A stretch of 64,000 nucleotides of DNA from Sipunculus nudus (Eukaryota > Annelida > Sipuncula > Golfingiida > Sipunculidae), in assembly GCA_026874595.1 (NCBI GenBank), contig CM049306.1:64734019-64798018 (forward strand), read 5' to 3'. The stretch's first letter is position 1; every line of letters starts with the position of its first letter. The position numbers and the translations under genes are program-made. This document shows positions 60,896-64,000 of this stretch, piece after piece. The notes beneath the pieces were generated by a model that made no database searches, had not been told where the DNA came from, and worked only from the letters and a program-made list of their open reading frames with translations.

Positions 60896-62330
60896 TGTGC
60901 CTCCAACATGTATGATAATAGATGGGGCCCGGAGAGGCCGTCACGGACCGCTGCACACGCCGGCCGCCCACCGTAAGGACCCTGCCGCCACTTGCGGCGA
61001 CGGCACGTGTCTTCGTGGTTTGGCGAAAAACGGCGCCAGATTTGACGAGACTAACAATGTGACCCCTGAATGTGACTGCGAGTGTCAGCTGCTATCCAGC
61101 GCTGCAAACCATGTGTCTGTAGCGTGAAAAATGACAGAATTATAGGCATTTCTTTGAATGGTCACGTGTTCTCGTTTCACGAGAAACGGTGCGAGATATG
61201 ACGAGACTTGCGATTGAATGACTAAGAACTAGACGGATGCTGTCTAACGCCGAAAACCAGACCTTTCTATGGCAAATATCAACAGAGATAGAAGCAGGTA
61301 AACTTCGTATTTTCAAGTTGTCACGTTTTACCCCAAAATTTGGTAACCATGGTAACGGCAGTACAAAGCTACATGTGCGGAGCAATAAGCCAATGTTCCT
61401 AGTTTCAGATACCACAAAAAAAAATGGTGTCACGTTTAATATTTTTTGAGATATTGCAGAAAAATGATATGTTACAGTGTTTCATGTACCACGCCCCCTG
61501 GTGGCTATTTCCCAAAAATGAAAAATTGATTTCGAGATATTTATAAATGACAGAAAATATATCAATTTCAAAGCCACTGTTAAAAAAATGCGGCCTGTAG
61601 GTCATATTTAATGAAATCTCGGAAACTCTCGTTTGGCAAGAAATGGTGCGAGATTTGGCGAGACTTTCAGTTTTATCATGTCAAGCTGCCTATAAGGTAC
61701 ATAATGACCAAAACCAGACGTCTGTAGCTTAAAAATTGACAAAGTTACAAAAAATGGTCGTGTTATTTCCAATTTCCATGATTTTTGCCCAAAAAAATGT
61801 AACCATGGTAACGGCAAATTTAAGTAAGCTACATGTCAGAAGAAAGGCCAGGTGATGACGAAAAAAATTAGCTATTGCAGAAGTGGATACGCCTATTTAT
61901 GGCAAAGTTATAGTGCAAAAACCGTTAACCATACTTGTCGTGACCTTGAACCTTGACCTTGGAGCAATGTTGACCAAAAACAATAGGGCACCTAGAAATC
62001 GGTTTATCAATCAAGCCTGTAAGTTTCAAGTTGATTGATGCAAAAATGTGACCTGGAGAGTCGTGACAAACAAACAAACAAACAAACAAACAAACAAACA
62101 AACAGACAAACAGACAAACAGACATACGCAACTGACGAACATGCTTGCCGAAATCGAAGATTTCCGGCAAGCAACAAACAGACAGACAGACAAACAGACA
62201 TACGCAACTGACCAATATGCTTGCGGAAATCGAAGATTTCCGGCAAGCAACAAACAGACAGACAAACAGACATACGCAACTGACCAATATGCTTGCGGAA
62301 ATCGAAGATTTCCGGCAAGCAATAAAGTAT
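60895..62330 (+). repeat. Near-copy of the 35.1-36.3 kb segment, with hairpin array
   Basis: It is almost identical to 35100-36290 at a 25,789-bp offset. It differs at the end: where the earlier copy runs from (CAAA)n into GATGACCAGAGG, this one has an extended (CAAA)n/(ACAG)n tract and three hairpin modules (62141, 62219 and 62288). Confidence 0.85.
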
Positions 62331-63530
62331 GGACTGTGCCTCCAACATGTATGATCATAGATGGGGCCCGGAGAGGCCGTCACGGACCGCTGCACACGCT
62401 GGCCGCCCACCGTAAGGACCCTGCCGCCACTTGCGGCGACGGCGAGTGATTTCGTGGTATGGCGAAAAACGGCGCGAGATTTGACGAGACTAACAATGTG
62501 ACCCCTGAATGTGACTGCGAGTGTCAGCCGCTATCCAGCGCTGCAAACCATGTGTCTGTAGCGTGAAAAATGACAGAATTATAGGCATTTCTTTGAATGG
62601 TCACGTGTTCTCGTTTCACGAGAAACGGTGCGAGATATGACGAGACTTGCGATTGAACGGCTTAGAACTAGAGGGATGCTGTCTAACGCCAAAAACCAGA
62701 CCTTTCTATCGCAAATATCAACAGAGATAGAATCTGGAAAACTCCGAATTTTCAGATTGTCAAGTTTTACCCCAAAATTTGGTAACCATGGTAACGGCAG
62801 CACAAAGCAACATGTGCGAAGAGATAAGCCAATGTTCCTAGTTTCAGATACGACCAAAAAAAATGGTGTCACGTTTAATATTTTTTGAGATATTGCAGAA
62901 AAATGACATGTTACAGTGTTTCATGTACCACGCCCCCTGGTGGCTATTTCCAAAAAATGGAAAACTGATTTCGAGATATTTATAAATAACACAAAATATA
63001 TCAATTTCAAAGCCATTGTTAAAAAAATGCAACCTGTAGGTCATATTTAATGAAATCTCGAAGACTCTCGTTTGACGAGAAATGGTGCGAGATTTGGCGA
63101 GACTTTCAGTTTTATCCTGTCAAGCTGCCCATAAGGTACATAATGACCAAAACCAGACGTCTGTAGCTTAAAAATTGACAAAGTTACAAAAAATGGTCGT
63201 GTTATTTCCAATTTCCATGATTTTTGCCCAAAAAATGTAACCATGGTAACGGCAAATTTAAGTAAGCTACATGTCAAAAGAAAGGCCAGGTGATGACGAA
63301 AAAAATGAGCTATTGCAGAAGTGGATAAGCCTATTTATGGCGAAGTTATAGTGCAAAAACCGTTAACCATACCTGTCGTGACCTTGACCCTTGACCTTGG
63401 AGCAATGTTGACCAAAAACAATAGGGCACCTAGAAATTACGTTTTCGAACATCCCTGTAAGTTTCAAGGTTATTGTGGCAAAATTGTGGCCAGGAGAGTG
63501 GTGACAAACAAACAAACAAACAAACTAGAC
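62330..63530 (+). repeat. Third, more diverged copy of the same segment
   Basis: It begins with the GC-rich block and keeps every landmark of 35.1-36.3 kb in order, with many point differences. It closes with GACGACCATAGGTCGAACGC after a CAAA tract at 63505-63524. Confidence 0.8.
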
Positions 63531-64000
63531 GACCATAGGTCGAACGCTTGCCGGAAATCGGAAGTGAAACACAGACGGAGAGACAGAACATATTGTTGGT
63601 TTTCTATTAATGGAATGACCCTCAGGGACATTGCTGAGAATATGTGGCCCGTAGAATGACATATGAGACAAAAGAACAGGCAAGCAGACAAAGCTGACAA
63701 CAAAAGACGAACAGACAGACATACTGACTTTGTGAGACAAGATTGACACCAGATGACTTAACCTAGTTATGGAGAAGATTCAAAGGAAGAAAATGAGTTA
63801 TAATTTATGTAATTTAGATTTTTAGTTTTGGAGGTATGGCGAATTAATGATATACTTGGGAGGCTCGACTGTAGTGCCCTCTGGCGGACATATTTCGAAG
63901 ACGACAAATGCGTTTCGTATTATCAGTGTATGACATGAGATGTCCCAGTTTCAAAAGGATTCCGTCAAAGCTGTGGCCTGTAGAATGCTATATGTAAGGC
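63530..64000 (+). repeat. ~330-bp family unit, cut by the window end
   Basis: CTTGCCGGAAATCGGAAGTG, then AAAATGAGTTATAATTTATG, a diverged GTGCCCTCTGGCGGAC site at 63875 and GTGGCCTGTAGAATGCTATA at the very end. Confidence 0.7.

Noticed and set aside
26746-62410. Cys-rich minus-strand frames (CLFVCLFVCLSVC) resembling secreted or membrane peptides
   Set aside because: They are the antisense translation of (ACAG)n/(ACAA)n microsatellites and hairpin modules; lengths follow the tract length.

Overview
The window reads as animal nuclear DNA, AT-rich and dominated by repeats, with one recognisable protein-coding fragment. That fragment is two spliced exons of a membrane-anchored short-chain dehydrogenase/reductase on the minus strand, with canonical GT-AG borders. 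The repeats have a recurring style: internal minisatellites, (ACAG)n/(ACAA)n tracts, and a hairpin with a 3-nt loop at the 3' edge. I know this style from non-autonomous Helentron-like elements (HINEs) and the pearl/CvA elements of bivalves. A marine invertebrate, perhaps a mollusc, is therefore a reasonable guess, but the sequence does not prove it.

Layout. 1-9 kb holds the dehydrogenase exons (3983-4222 and 8587-8725, minus strand). Its intron 1 and the DNA downstream of exon 2 are filled with nested repeats: two copies of an element carrying a ~277-bp minisatellite, a pogo/Tigger-like MITE, and several hairpin-ended dispersed repeats. 9-19.4 kb is gene-free, with older repeats, a 442-bp MITE nested in a repeat, and several long G tracts. 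19.4-27.0 kb is a head-to-tail array of ~1.4-1.75 kb units, most of them built from one to three ~330-bp subunits. 27.0-45.6 kb is an array of 148-bp monomers in higher-order units of about 1.7-2.7 kb. 45.6-51.0 kb returns to the 330-bp family and a 1,264-bp tandem duplication. 51.2-53.2 kb is mostly non-repetitive with no recognised gene. 53.2-55.1 kb is a ~365-bp satellite. 55.1-64.0 kb is again the main repeat superfamily, including a 1,275-bp tandem duplication and a near-copy of the 35-36 kb segment.

How it hangs together. The DNA from 19.4 to 64 kb, apart from 51.2-55.1 kb, is one repeat superfamily with a fixed module order. The order is: a small hairpin TCTCGT-TTG-ACGAGA, an RFX X-box-like palindrome around CCATGG, direct repeats of TGACCT nuclear-receptor half-sites, an (ACAG/ACAA)n tract, and a terminal hairpin whose stem recurs near the 5' edge. 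Many units also carry a near-consensus CTCF core motif, always in the same orientation. Most open frames in the window are by-products of these repeats and are not annotated as genes. All functional readings of the repeat motifs are inference; no search or alignment could be run.
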